Below are positions 25,798 to 33,369 of a DNA stretch of 64,000 nucleotides, piece by piece; within the stretch, counting starts at the first letter, position 1, and the number at the start of each line of letters is the position of its first letter. Below the pieces are notes generated by a model that saw nothing but the letters and a program-made list of their open reading frames with translations, had not been told where the DNA came from and made no database searches. The stretch spans positions 1 through 64,000 of the forward strand of contig NZ_SCMU01000006.1 in assembly GCF_005503695.1 (NCBI RefSeq). Direction: 5' to 3'. The DNA comes from Sphingopyxis sp. 2PD. GTDB lineage: Bacteria; Pseudomonadota; Alphaproteobacteria; Sphingomonadales; Sphingomonadaceae. A program made the translations under genes and the position numbers.

Positions 25798-26487
25798 ATG
25801 ACTGCACCTTTCATCGATCTCAGCGTCCATCACAACCCCAAGGGCATGTCCGATCGCGTCGCTTATGGCTTCACCAAGGTCCTGCGCTGGTGCGCCGACA
25901 CCTTTTTCGCCGAGCGTTACGGCCACCGCGCTGTCGTTCTCGAAACGGTTGCCGCGGTTCCGGGGATGGTCGGCGCAACGATCAACCATCTCGCATGCCT
26001 GCGCCGCATGTGCGACGACAAGGGCTGGATCAAGACGCTCATGGACGAGGCCGAGAATGAGCGCATGCACCTGATGACCTTCATCGAGATCTCGAAGCCG
26101 ACGCTCTTCGAGCGGGCCGTGATCATCGGGGTGCAGTGGGTGTTCTATGTCTGCTTCTTCGCGCTCTACCTGATCAGTTCCAAGACTGCGCACCGCGTCG
26201 TGGGCTATTTCGAGGAAGAGGCGGTGATCAGCTACACGCATTATCTCGCCGAGATCGACGAAGGCCGCAGCGCCAATGTGCCGGCACCGAAAATCGCGAA
26301 GGACTATTGGGGCCTCCCCGCCGATGCGACGCTACGCGATGTCGTCCTGGTGGTTCGCGCCGACGAAGCGCACCACCGCGACGTCAACCACGGCTTCGCC
26401 AACGAGCTTGCCGGCCTGCCCGTCGGCCCGGTGGCCGAGTGCCCGCCGCACGTGACGCTGGAACCCAACTGGAAGAAGGCTGCCTGA
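25798..26487 (+). CDS. aox: Alternative oxidase
   Basis: Di-iron quinol oxidase, 229 residues, reducing oxygen to water without proton pumping and known to resist cyanide and NO. The four-helix-bundle ligands are seen: Glu in [10 protein letters not shown], ExxH in ENERMHL, Glu in [13 protein letters not shown] and ExxH in [15 protein letters not shown] precedes the ATG at 25798. It is divergent from fixLJ and followed by a receiver-like gene and a globin gene, which suggests induction under low oxygen or NO stress. Confidence 0.95.
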   Translation: MTAPFIDLSVHHNPKGMSDRVAYGFTKVLRWCADTFFAERYGHRAVVLETVAAVPGMVGATINHLACLRRMCDDKGWIKTLMDEAENERMHLMTFIEISKPTLFERAVIIGVQWVFYVCFFALYLISSKTAHRVVGYFEEEAVISYTHYLAEIDEGRSANVPAPKIAKDYWGLPADATLRDVVLVVRADEAHHRDVNHGFANELAGLPVGPVAECPPHVTLEPNWKKAA

Positions 26488-26515
26488 CCGCGGCTCCGGG
26501 CAACGGAGGAAGGAC

Positions 26516-26860
26516 ATGGACCACCCTGTGATACTCTTCGCGAGCGATCCTGCCCTTCTTTCCGCACTCCGGTTTTCGCTGACGCTCGAAGGGTTCGACG
26601 TTCGCGGCGACGCCGAACGCCCCACAAGCCGAATGTGCCTGGTCATCGACCAGGGTTTTCGCGGCGACGGACTGGCATGGCTCGCCAGCCTCCGCGCGGA
26701 GGGGAACGCGTCGCCGGCCATTCTGCTTGTGACGCACCCTGACCGCACCCTCCGCGCCTCCGCCGCGGCGCTCGGCGCCCGGCTGATCGAAAAGCCGCTG
26801 ACGGGCGACGAACTGACGGACGCCCTGACCGATATCCTGACCTATCATCCCGCCGCCTGA
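26516..26860 (+). CDS. Degenerate receiver-domain protein
   Basis: A single receiver-like domain of 114 residues. The expected phospho-acceptor Asp appears in CLVIDQGFRG, the Thr in LLVTHPD and the conserved Lys-Pro in LIEKPL, but the N-terminal acidic pair is reduced to FASDPAL, so metal binding and phosphorylation may be weak. It has no output domain. Lying between the alternative oxidase and globin genes, it may act as a phosphate sink or partner of FixL. Confidence 0.7.
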   Translation: MDHPVILFASDPALLSALRFSLTLEGFDVRGDAERPTSRMCLVIDQGFRGDGLAWLASLRAEGNASPAILLVTHPDRTLRASAAALGARLIEKPLTGDELTDALTDILTYHPAA

Positions 26861-26895
26861 CAGCCGCGGCACCAATCGAGACAAAGGAACACAGC

Positions 26896-27345
26896 ATGCG
26901 CACCGCCTCTCCCCATGCCATGACCATCGTCAAATCGACCGCGCCGGCACTTGAGAAGCATGGCGTCGAGATCACTACCGCCATGTACGCGCGGCTCTTT
27001 CGGGATCCCGCCATCGAGGCCCTGTTCGACAAGGCCGCGCAGAGCAGCGGCGAGCAGCCGCGACGGCTTGCCGGTGCGATCCTTGCCTACGCCCGCAACA
27101 TCGACAAGCTCGCGAACCTTGGCCCGGCCGTCTCGCGAATGGTCGCGCGCCATGTCGAAACCGGCGTCAAGGCCGAGCATTATCCCTATGTCGCCGAAGC
27201 CTTGCTTCCTGCGATCCGCGATGTACTCGGCCCCGATGTCGCGACCGACGAGGTGCTGGCGGCCTGGGGCGAAGCCTATTGGATGCTCGCCGACATTCTC
27301 ATCGCCGCAGAGGCGCAAGCCTATGAAGACGCCGTGGCGGCCTGA
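26896..27345 (+). CDS. Single-domain globin (NO-detoxifying type)
   Basis: The 149-residue globin is of the Vitreoscilla/flavohaemoglobin class: proximal His86 in ARHVETGVKAEHYPYVAEALL, TyrB10 region TTAMYARLF, and the C-terminal LAAWGEAYWMLADILI. No reductase domain is attached, so it needs an external reductase if it acts as an NO dioxygenase. It is 35 bp downstream of the receiver-like gene and is followed immediately by a broken truncated-haemoglobin gene. Confidence 0.9.
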   Translation: MRTASPHAMTIVKSTAPALEKHGVEITTAMYARLFRDPAIEALFDKAAQSSGEQPRRLAGAILAYARNIDKLANLGPAVSRMVARHVETGVKAEHYPYVAEALLPAIRDVLGPDVATDEVLAAWGEAYWMLADILIAAEAQAYEDAVAA

Positions 27346-27346
27346 T

Positions 27347-27538
27347 ATGGAAGACAGGATGAGACTTGAGCTCTCGGAGCAGGACCTCACGAAACTCGTT
27401 CCGGAATTTTACGCGCGCGTCAGGGCCGATCCGGTTCTGGGTCCAATTTTCGATGGCGCAATCGACGACTGGGACGAGCATATTGAAAAGTTGCAGGCCT
27501 TCTGGTCGTCCGTCATGCTCACGAGCGGGCGGTATAGA
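27347..27538 (+). pseudogene. Group III truncated haemoglobin, 5' part only
   Basis: The N-terminal 64 residues match class III truncated haemoglobins: LVPEFYARVRADPVLGPIFDGAI, then DDWDEHIEKLQAFWSSVMLTSGRY. After that the frame runs into the antisense end of the lasso cyclase gene and loses family similarity, so the haem-binding F-helix region is gone. The ATG at 27347 overlaps the region just after the globin stop, indicating it was once the last gene of the oxidase-globin operon. Confidence 0.8.
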
Positions 27539-28859
27539 GCTCGATGCTCTTTTGGGTTCGCATCAGATAGGCTGCATGAACGGTCTTTCCGGGCAGAATG
27601 TCACGCGGCGGCCGGAGCCAAGGGTGCGTGGCCCCGGCGGCCCGTGCCACCCTCGCGGCGTCCGGCTGCAGCCCCGCTGCGTTGAACCGGATCTGATGCC
27701 GTCCCCCGTGGCGGCGATGGCGATCCCAGGCATGGCGCAGGACCGTGCGTCGGTCGGCGCCGGTCAGCAGGCATATGTCGCGCAGCGTGGTTCCGAGCCG
27801 TGCGGACGGGCCCTCCGCCAGGACGCGATCGAGAAGGGGAATGGTGCTCCGCAGGCTGCACAGAACAGCGTCGCCGCCATTGCCGGTAAAATAAGCATCT
27901 ACCGGCATTTCTCTGGCTAACCGTTCGTGGATCGCCTCGTTCGTCTGGCGCCCGATCGGCACGATCGGCCAGGGATGATTGGGCGCGGAGGCGCGGCCGA
28001 CGTCGATATCGCCAATTTCGCGCTGCACTTCGCGAATATTGAGCCCGAGATGCGTCGCCATGGCCAGCGCATATCGTCGTTCGTCGCCATCGGCATCGGG
28101 CCCGAACAGGGTCAGACACGTCAGCCCGCGCGCGGCAGGTGCGGCGCCGGCGGCGACGATCGATGAGTCGAGACCTCCGGATACGCCCAGCAATATCGAC
28201 GAGAAGCAGCGCGACCATGTCCCCGCGACCCCGCAAACGATGTTGCGCAGGTCCTCAGCGAAAGTCTCGAAGTCCTTGTTCGCGCGCGGCGTGACATGGT
28301 CCCATGGGGTCCACCAGCTCTCGAGTGCCACCTTGCCATCGGCAACGGCAAGGCATTCGCCGGCTATCAGTTCCTCGATCCCCTCGATACATGTGCGACG
28401 CCCGCGCGCGTCGCCGCTTGAAAGCACGCGCGCGACTTCGCCCAAATCGACGGCGCCGGAACCCGGCGAAGCGAGTTCCGTGATATCGCCGGCGATGCTT
28501 ATTCCGTCGGCCTCCCGTTTTACGTAGCAGGGCAGCGCGCCGGACGGGTCCCGGAATATCGTCACCGCCCCGTTCCGGCCGATATGAACAAAAACATAGC
28601 CGCCCCAAAAATCCGTCAGCAGCTTTCGTCCTTTTTCGGCCGTGAGGACTTGGCCGGGGCACTCAATGGCAGGCGGCACCGCGCTAAATTTTTCGAACAG
28701 GCGACCAATGATGATGCTCCGCGCATCCACGTGCTGCAGCGGCTCGCGCGACCAAACCGCCACATTTCCGCAACTGAAATCAGCCGCACCGCGAGCTTGC
28801 GAGCGACGACGCAAACCATCCTCTGCGAAAGCGATCTCGATGCGAAATCCACCGGTCAT
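27519..28859 (-). CDS. Lasso-peptide cyclase, C-terminally truncated
   Basis: Asparagine-synthetase-like macrolactam synthetase (lasso C protein) that adenylates a ring Asp/Glu. The N-terminal glutaminase-like half is followed by the ATP-binding LLGVSGGLDSSIVAAGAA and a synthetase domain with YFTGNGGDAVLC. It ends at 446 residues after HPWLRPPRDILPGKTVHAAY, LMRTQKSIEL, where such cyclases normally continue for over 100 residues. The cut coincides with the broken haemoglobin gene. The ATG at 28859 overlaps the protease stop by one base. Probably non-functional. Confidence 0.85.
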   Translation of the reverse strand: MTGGFRIEIAFAEDGLRRRSQARGAADFSCGNVAVWSREPLQHVDARSIIIGRLFEKFSAVPPAIECPGQVLTAEKGRKLLTDFWGGYVFVHIGRNGAVTIFRDPSGALPCYVKREADGISIAGDITELASPGSGAVDLGEVARVLSSGDARGRRTCIEGIEELIAGECLAVADGKVALESWWTPWDHVTPRANKDFETFAEDLRNIVCGVAGTWSRCFSSILLGVSGGLDSSIVAAGAAPAARGLTCLTLFGPDADGDERRYALAMATHLGLNIREVQREIGDIDVGRASAPNHPWPIVPIGRQTNEAIHERLAREMPVDAYFTGNGGDAVLCSLRSTIPLLDRVLAEGPSARLGTTLRDICLLTGADRRTVLRHAWDRHRRHGGRHQIRFNAAGLQPDAARVARAAGATHPWLRPPRDILPGKTVHAAYLMRTQKSIELYTARS

Positions 28860-29509
28860 CAGACCGCCAAGATCGGCTTGTAGCGAAGGATGACATCGAG
28901 CGGGTCGGTCAGCACCGCTTCGCCAGCCTGAACCCAGCAATGGGCAGCAAAGGGCAATGTCACGCCAAAGACAAGACGGGCGTCGCACCTCGCGCGCGCA
29001 AGGATCCGGCGCATCGCAATGCCCCGCTCGAGGCACCGATCCGTGGCAAGCGCGTAACGCCGGGCACGGTGAAACGCGGCGGCGACACGAATATAGGTCT
29101 CTTGCCGACTCTCGGGAGAATGTTTTTCGAGGCGCTCACCCATCCGCCGCGTGATCTCGAAAACCGGAATACGGCCAATGTCAAAGCGCGCTCGCCTTTG
29201 GGCCGCAATCGCCCTGAGGGTATCGAGCCAAGGCGTATCGGGGAGAGGCTGGTCGATGAGGCTCGCTGTGACGGCCGGCGGCAGGGGCAGATTCCCGATA
29301 GCCAATCCGCCAGCGGGACCGATGAGCTGCTGATCAAGCAGAACAGCCTGTTCGTCGTCGCTGGCGCGCTGGTCGAGGAAATGCGCAAAAGCTTGCGACG
29401 TCCGCCCCTGGATCAGGAAATAGCGGCCAGCAGGCAAGTCCAGAAACACATATTCGCTTTCGAAGCGGCAAAAGTGCAGCCCTGGCCGGATGTCGTAAGA
29501 TGGGTCCAT
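28859..29509 (-). CDS. Lasso-peptide leader peptidase with RRE domain
   Basis: Fused B protein of 216 residues. Residues 1-70 are PqqD/RRE-like and should bind the precursor leader. The C-terminal part is the transglutaminase-like cysteine protease with Cys159 (TDRCLERG), His190 (FAAHCWVQAG) and Asp202 (LTDPLDVIL), with the same spacing as McjB. Start ATG 29509; a longer frame would run across the hairpin and into the precursor gene. It lies 56 bp after the precursor gene and directly upstream of the cyclase. Confidence 0.9.
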   Translation of the reverse strand: MDPSYDIRPGLHFCRFESEYVFLDLPAGRYFLIQGRTSQAFAHFLDQRASDDEQAVLLDQQLIGPAGGLAIGNLPLPPAVTASLIDQPLPDTPWLDTLRAIAAQRRARFDIGRIPVFEITRRMGERLEKHSPESRQETYIRVAAAFHRARRYALATDRCLERGIAMRRILARARCDARLVFGVTLPFAAHCWVQAGEAVLTDPLDVILRYKPILAV

Positions 29510-29531
29510 GCGATGGCTGTGCCAGAGGTAC

Positions 29532-29554
29532 GGCGCGCCGCAGCGCGGCGCGCC
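29532..29554 (-). other. Hairpin between lasso precursor and protease genes
   Basis: Perfect 10-bp arms GGCGCGCCGC / GCGGCGCGCC with a 3-base loop, 10 bp after the precursor stop and 22 bp before the protease start. No T-run follows. Such hairpins in lasso clusters are thought to keep the precursor transcript more abundant than the enzyme transcripts. Confidence 0.65.
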
Positions 29555-29564
29555 GCCCTGAGGG

Positions 29565-29705
29565 TCAGTCTTCAGCGGTGATGCCGCCGACGAGCAGGAA
29601 GTGCTCGTTGGTATCTTCATCGCGGGGACCGACCGGTTCGATGCCTCGGGTCTCGACGCCGACGGCGCCGAGGTCGATCAGGTCACTGCTGTCCTGCTGT
29701 TTCAT
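29565..29705 (-). CDS. Lasso-peptide precursor (sphingopyxin I-like)
   Basis: Tiny 46-residue gene. The leader is MKQQDSSDLIDLGAVGVETR with Thr at the required position -2. The core has 26 residues: it begins GIEPVGPRD (Gly1, Asp9, so a nine-residue macrolactam ring Gly1-Asp9 is expected), continues EDTNEHFLLV and ends GGITAED. Bulky His/Phe/Leu near 15-18 could be the plugs. The core closely resembles sphingopyxin I as I remember it. GGAAGGAAG precedes the ATG. Protease and cyclase genes follow on the same strand, but the cyclase is cut off. Confidence 0.88.
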   Translation of the reverse strand: MKQQDSSDLIDLGAVGVETRGIEPVGPRDEDTNEHFLLVGGITAED

Positions 29706-30137
29706 CACATCTTCCTTCCGAAATCGCGACCGAAATGAGTCGCACTTGGGAAGTTATGCCTCGGAAATTCCGGCCGCTATTTAATAATCTGAAAATAATC
29801 GAGCATCGTTTTCAAAAAAAGAGTGACCGCGCAAAGGAAACGCACATCGGGGCACGAACCGCTACCTTTAGCTTGCGCCTGGACATACGTAGCGGAACCC
29901 GGTCACACGCCTGCAAATGTGGCGTGACCGCGATCATGCGTTTGATCGGGAGATGTGCAACTCCAACTGGCACCGGAACTGGATGTATCTTTGCCGCACA
30001 GGGTTACGTACAAACGCCGAGGCGCGCATCGAACCTCGGTCCCGAAAACGCCTCTGCGATCATCAAAGGAAGCATGATTTCGGCACAGGCCCGTTTTGAC
30101 AACGGCCAGTTGCGCGCGTCCTTTCTGACTACCGACG
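29706..30137. other. Intergenic region upstream of the lasso operon
   Basis: About 430 bp without a supported gene. The part next to 29705 is AT-richer and should hold the minus-strand lasso promoter. The rest looks like eroded sequence leading to a dehydrogenase remnant. I see no clear RNA gene or operator. Confidence 0.5.
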
Positions 30138-30320
30138 ATGGCAAAGAACGCAGTGCTGCCGTCCATCATCGGTACGCCGGCGAACCGGGCGGACATGCCG
30201 GATGCTGACCTGAGCGACTGGATTTCGCCCCAGGCGGCCGCTCGCGTCGTCGCCTTTCTGCTTTCAGACGAGGCGGCGAGCATTACCGGAGCCCAGCTCA
30301 AACTCTCCATGGGGCAATGA
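30138..30320 (+). pseudogene. Short-chain dehydrogenase, C-terminal remnant
   Basis: About 60 codons encode the end of an SDR: NAVLPSIIGTPANRADMP, then a stretch ending FLLSDEAASITGAQLKLSMGQ. The Rossmann and catalytic parts are absent and nothing upstream continues them. It is debris from an earlier rearrangement, near the lasso cluster that is itself broken. Confidence 0.65.
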
Positions 30321-30413
30321 GCCAATCGCACGGCGGTGTGCCGGTTTGGCCGGCGCAGCGGCGCGATCAAGCCGCATCGATCTTGCCGGGAGTGCGAGCC
30401 TTGCGCGGCAAGG

Positions 30414-30515
30414 TCAGAGCTTGGCGGCGATCGTCATCAAAATGGCGCCCCAAACGAGGAAGGTGACGGCGTAAACCGCAATACAGTCAGCCTCTTGGCG
30501 CAGTCTGGCGCGCAT
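30414..30515 (-). CDS. 33-residue single-helix membrane protein
   Basis: Small gene with GGAGAGAAG 4 bases before the ATG. The product starts with a basic, charged MRARLRQEADC and then forms one hydrophobic helix, YAVTFLVWGAILMTIAAKL. The GC-rich stem CCTTGC/GCAAGG (30399-30413) follows the stop. It lies about 115 bp downstream of the CoA-transferase gene on the same strand. Function unknown. Confidence 0.55.
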   Translation of the reverse strand: MRARLRQEADCIAVYAVTFLVWGAILMTIAAKL

Positions 30516-30630
30516 GATCTTCTCTCCTGCTCCTTGCCCCGCCCTTGTTTCGGGCGGTGGCTTCACACAATGCCGTCATCGCGCGGAATCTGGCTTCGGA
30601 TGCGGGATTCGAGGCCCGCACCAAAAGCGG

Positions 30631-31803
30631 TCATCCGGAGATGGATCGGCGGATTTCTTCGCTCTGTTCGCCTATCGCCGGGGCGACCTTGCCGGCTCCT
30701 CCCAGCGATACGCCAAAGCGGACAGGATGCCCCATCCGGAAGCACCGTCCTTCGGTGGGATGCTCATAGGCTTCGAAGAAGCCGGTGGCGGCAAGATGCG
30801 GATCATTCATGATGTCGGCGAGGTCACGGACAGGCTGAGCCGGGATTTGCGCGGCATGGCAGCGCGCAACGAGGTCGGCGGTCGTGAAGCCTGGCGTCAA
30901 CCTTGCTATTTCGCGGTAAAGGAGCGGGAGATTGCGCCCCCGCGCCTTGCGGGTTGCGAACGCGTCCTGATCGAGGAAGCCCGGATTGCCAAGCAGTTCG
31001 AATATCCGCGACCAGCTTTCGTCGGTGTAAGCGACGATGCTCACGTAGCCGTCGGAGGTCGGGAAAGGCTGGCGATCGGGATCGATCTGGCGAAAATAGC
31101 CAACCGGAGCATTGGGAGGGTCGAAGGCCAGACCGCCGAGATGCTCAAGCAGCATGAAATTGGTGAAGACCTCGAACATCGGAATTTCAACGAGCTGACC
31201 CTCGCCAGTCCGCATGTGATGGATAATGGCGGCGAGCACCGCGTGCGCCCCATGAAGACCGGCGACCTTGTCGGCGATCAGCGAGGGCAGATAGCGCGCG
31301 CGCGGATCGCCATCGACGCGGGGGAGAAGCGTTGCCGTCCCCGACGCTGCCTGGATGACGTCGTCATAGGCCTGTAGATCGGCATAGGGGCCATCCTGAC
31401 CGAAGCCGACGCAATGCGCATAAATGATATCGGGCTTGATCGCCTTTACCGCTTCATAGTCCAAGCCGAGACGTTCGGCGGCTTTGCCCCTGACATTGAG
31501 AACGAACACATCCGCATCCGACAGAAGCTTCTTCATCGTCTCGAGGTCGGCAGCGGTCTTGAGATCGAGGGCGATCGATTGCTTGCTGCCGTTGATTGCC
31601 ATGAAAGCAGGCGCCATGCCGTGGGTCGCGGCCGCCTTGCCCGACCAGCGAAAAGAGTCCCCGCTTCCCGGCACTTCGACCTTGATGACGTCGGCGCCGA
31701 GCTCAGCGAGAATATGGGTGCAATAGGGTCCGAAGACGACGGTTGTGAGATCGACGACCTTCAAGCCCGTAAGCATCGCCTTGCCGTCCGCCATTCCCAT
31801 CAT
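30631..31803 (-). CDS. CaiB/BaiF-family CoA-transferase
   Basis: Family III CoA-transferase of 390 residues that moves CoA between carboxylic acids. The N-terminal LKVVDLTTVVFGPYCTHILAELGADVIKVE and the catalytic Asp in QAYDDVIQA are typical; HPVRFGVSLGGAG ends the C-terminal part. It has its own TetR-type palindrome 38 bp upstream (31841-31858), so it belongs to the regulon of this region. Starts at 31794 or 31800 are also possible. Confidence 0.9.
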   Translation of the reverse strand: MMGMADGKAMLTGLKVVDLTTVVFGPYCTHILAELGADVIKVEVPGSGDSFRWSGKAAATHGMAPAFMAINGSKQSIALDLKTAADLETMKKLLSDADVFVLNVRGKAAERLGLDYEAVKAIKPDIIYAHCVGFGQDGPYADLQAYDDVIQAASGTATLLPRVDGDPRARYLPSLIADKVAGLHGAHAVLAAIIHHMRTGEGQLVEIPMFEVFTNFMLLEHLGGLAFDPPNAPVGYFRQIDPDRQPFPTSDGYVSIVAYTDESWSRIFELLGNPGFLDQDAFATRKARGRNLPLLYREIARLTPGFTTADLVARCHAAQIPAQPVRDLADIMNDPHLAATGFFEAYEHPTEGRCFRMGHPVRFGVSLGGAGKVAPAIGEQSEEIRRSISG

Positions 31804-31840
31804 ATGCTATTCTCGCTGCCATACCGTAAAGTCACAGCAT

Positions 31841-31858
31841 TTTAATTACCCAATTAAT
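31841..31858. promoter_or_regulatory. TetR-type palindrome 1 (CoA-transferase)
   Basis: TTTAATTACCCAATTAAT, 14 of the 16 specified positions of ATTAATTG-NN-CAATTAAT, 38 bp upstream of the CoA-transferase start. Confidence 0.65.
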
Positions 31859-31937
31859 GATGCGCGATCAAGCTGAACCGTCGCGCCTCCCGGCGTGACA
31901 TGCGCCGAAACATGACGGCACGGAGCGCGACCGACGC

Positions 31938-33095
31938 TCAGCGAGCGGAGTCGATGGCGCGCCAGACCAGATTCTTCTGAATTTCCGTGGTCCCCCCGTA
32001 GATCGTTTGCGCGCGCTCGAAGAAATAGGAAGCCGTGGCGACCGCGGCAAACTCGGGAATGAGCGGCGTCGCCTCATGCCAGTCGGAACGAGAGCGATCG
32101 AAAAAGGGCGCCGCATGCTCCCCTGCCCGGTCGATATACAGCTCGGTGATCAACTGCGCGGCCTGCGTGCAACCGATCTTCAGACTTGCGACGGTGGCCG
32201 CATCGCTTCCATGCACAAGCGCCTTCAGAACCTGCTGTTCGAGCACCATCACCGTAAATTCTGCATCGGCAAGCCGCCGGGCGAAGGCGCGGTCGCCCGC
32301 GACCATCGTGCGGAGGGTCGCAAGGTCGCGCTTCTTGCGGCCAACATGCGCGTAAGAGAGGCGCTCATTCTTGAGAAGGACGTTTGCATAATGCCACGCG
32401 CGCCCCTCCTCCCCGATGCGGTTTGCGGCGGGAACACGGACGTCGGTAAAGAAGACCTGGTTCAGCTCATGCGCGCCATCGATCGAAACGATCGGCCGCA
32501 CGCTGATGCCTTCGCAATTCATCGGGGCGCAGATGAGCGATATGCCGTCCTGCTTTCTTTCTTCGTGCGAAGTCCGGCAGAGGCAGAAAATCCAGTCCGC
32601 GATGTGGGCGCCGCTTGTCCATATCTTGGAGCCATTCAGAATATAATCGTCGCCATCGCGTACCGCCGAAAAGGCGAGACTGGCGAGGTCGGACCCCGCG
32701 TCGGGTTCCGAATAGCCTTGCGCCCAGAAGGAGCGCGACGAGAGGATGTCGGGCAGCCAGCGCTGCTGTTGTTCGGGCGTGCCGAACGCACAGATGATCG
32801 GCCCGATATAGATGAGGCCCATCGGAATCAGGTTCGGCGCGCCCGCCAGCTCCATTTCCTCTTCGAACAGATAGCGTTCGACCGGCGTCCATCCCGTGCC
32901 TCCGAACTCGCGGGGCCAGCTGGCAGCCAACCAGCCACGGGCCTGGAGCGCCTGCTGTGCGGCTTCATAATCCTGACGGCGGAGAAACTGACCGGTGCGA
33001 ACCTTGTTCAGGACAGAAGGCGGGAACTCGGTTTCGAAGAAGCGGCGAACCTCGGCCTGGAACGCCCTGTCGGCGCGGCTGAACTGCAGGTCCAT
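31938..33095 (-). CDS. Acyl-CoA dehydrogenase
   Basis: FAD-dependent enzyme of 385 residues that makes the alpha-beta double bond in an acyl-CoA. Seen are PREFGGTGWTPVERYLFEEE, the FAD/substrate stretch WAQGYSEPDAGSDLASL, ILNGSKIWTSGAH and the C-terminal IYGGTTEIQKNLVWRAI. The long-loop type resembles steroid and branched-chain acyl-CoA dehydrogenases. AGGAGAGTGAGG precedes the ATG, and a regulon palindrome lies 42 bp upstream. It stands alone between the CoA-transferase and the TetR gene. Confidence 0.92.
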   Translation of the reverse strand: MDLQFSRADRAFQAEVRRFFETEFPPSVLNKVRTGQFLRRQDYEAAQQALQARGWLAASWPREFGGTGWTPVERYLFEEEMELAGAPNLIPMGLIYIGPIICAFGTPEQQQRWLPDILSSRSFWAQGYSEPDAGSDLASLAFSAVRDGDDYILNGSKIWTSGAHIADWIFCLCRTSHEERKQDGISLICAPMNCEGISVRPIVSIDGAHELNQVFFTDVRVPAANRIGEEGRAWHYANVLLKNERLSYAHVGRKKRDLATLRTMVAGDRAFARRLADAEFTVMVLEQQVLKALVHGSDAATVASLKIGCTQAAQLITELYIDRAGEHAAPFFDRSRSDWHEATPLIPEFAAVATASYFFERAQTIYGGTTEIQKNLVWRAIDSAR

Positions 33096-33136
33096 GGCCT
33101 CACTCTCCTCACTTTTTCAATTGCGATGGACCATCA

Positions 33137-33154
33137 ATTAATCGCATAGATAAT
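33137..33154. promoter_or_regulatory. TetR-type palindrome 2 (acyl-CoA dehydrogenase)
   Basis: ATTAATCGCATAGATAAT, 12 of 16 consensus positions, 42 bp upstream of the acyl-CoA dehydrogenase start at 33095. Confidence 0.55.
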
Positions 33155-33264
33155 TTCAGGCAAGCGTCGCGCAGGCCATCTATATCTGGCGAACGCTGTG
33201 GAGGTTATCGCCTGGACCGGCTGGCAAATAGGACCAGCGCCGCCGCCACAGGGCGTGGGAATAT

Positions 33265-33282
33265 ATTGTTCAATCAATTAAT
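33265..33282. promoter_or_regulatory. TetR-type palindrome 3 (tetR)
   Basis: ATTGTTCAATCAATTAAT, 12 of 16 consensus positions with one perfect half-site CAATTAAT, 88 bp upstream of the TetR gene; suggests autoregulation. Confidence 0.55.
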
Positions 33283-33369
33283 TTACGCCATATCCGAACG
33301 GCTAGCCGCAAGCTGCGGCGGGCCGATTGCAGGGGATGGTCGTGCCGGGACGACCACAGGGAGTGACGA

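Noticed and set aside
25716-25814. FixL start at the ATG at 25814
   Set aside because: It would overlap the divergent oxidase start and shift the haem and kinase histidines by over 30 residues from the Bradyrhizobium FixL numbering.
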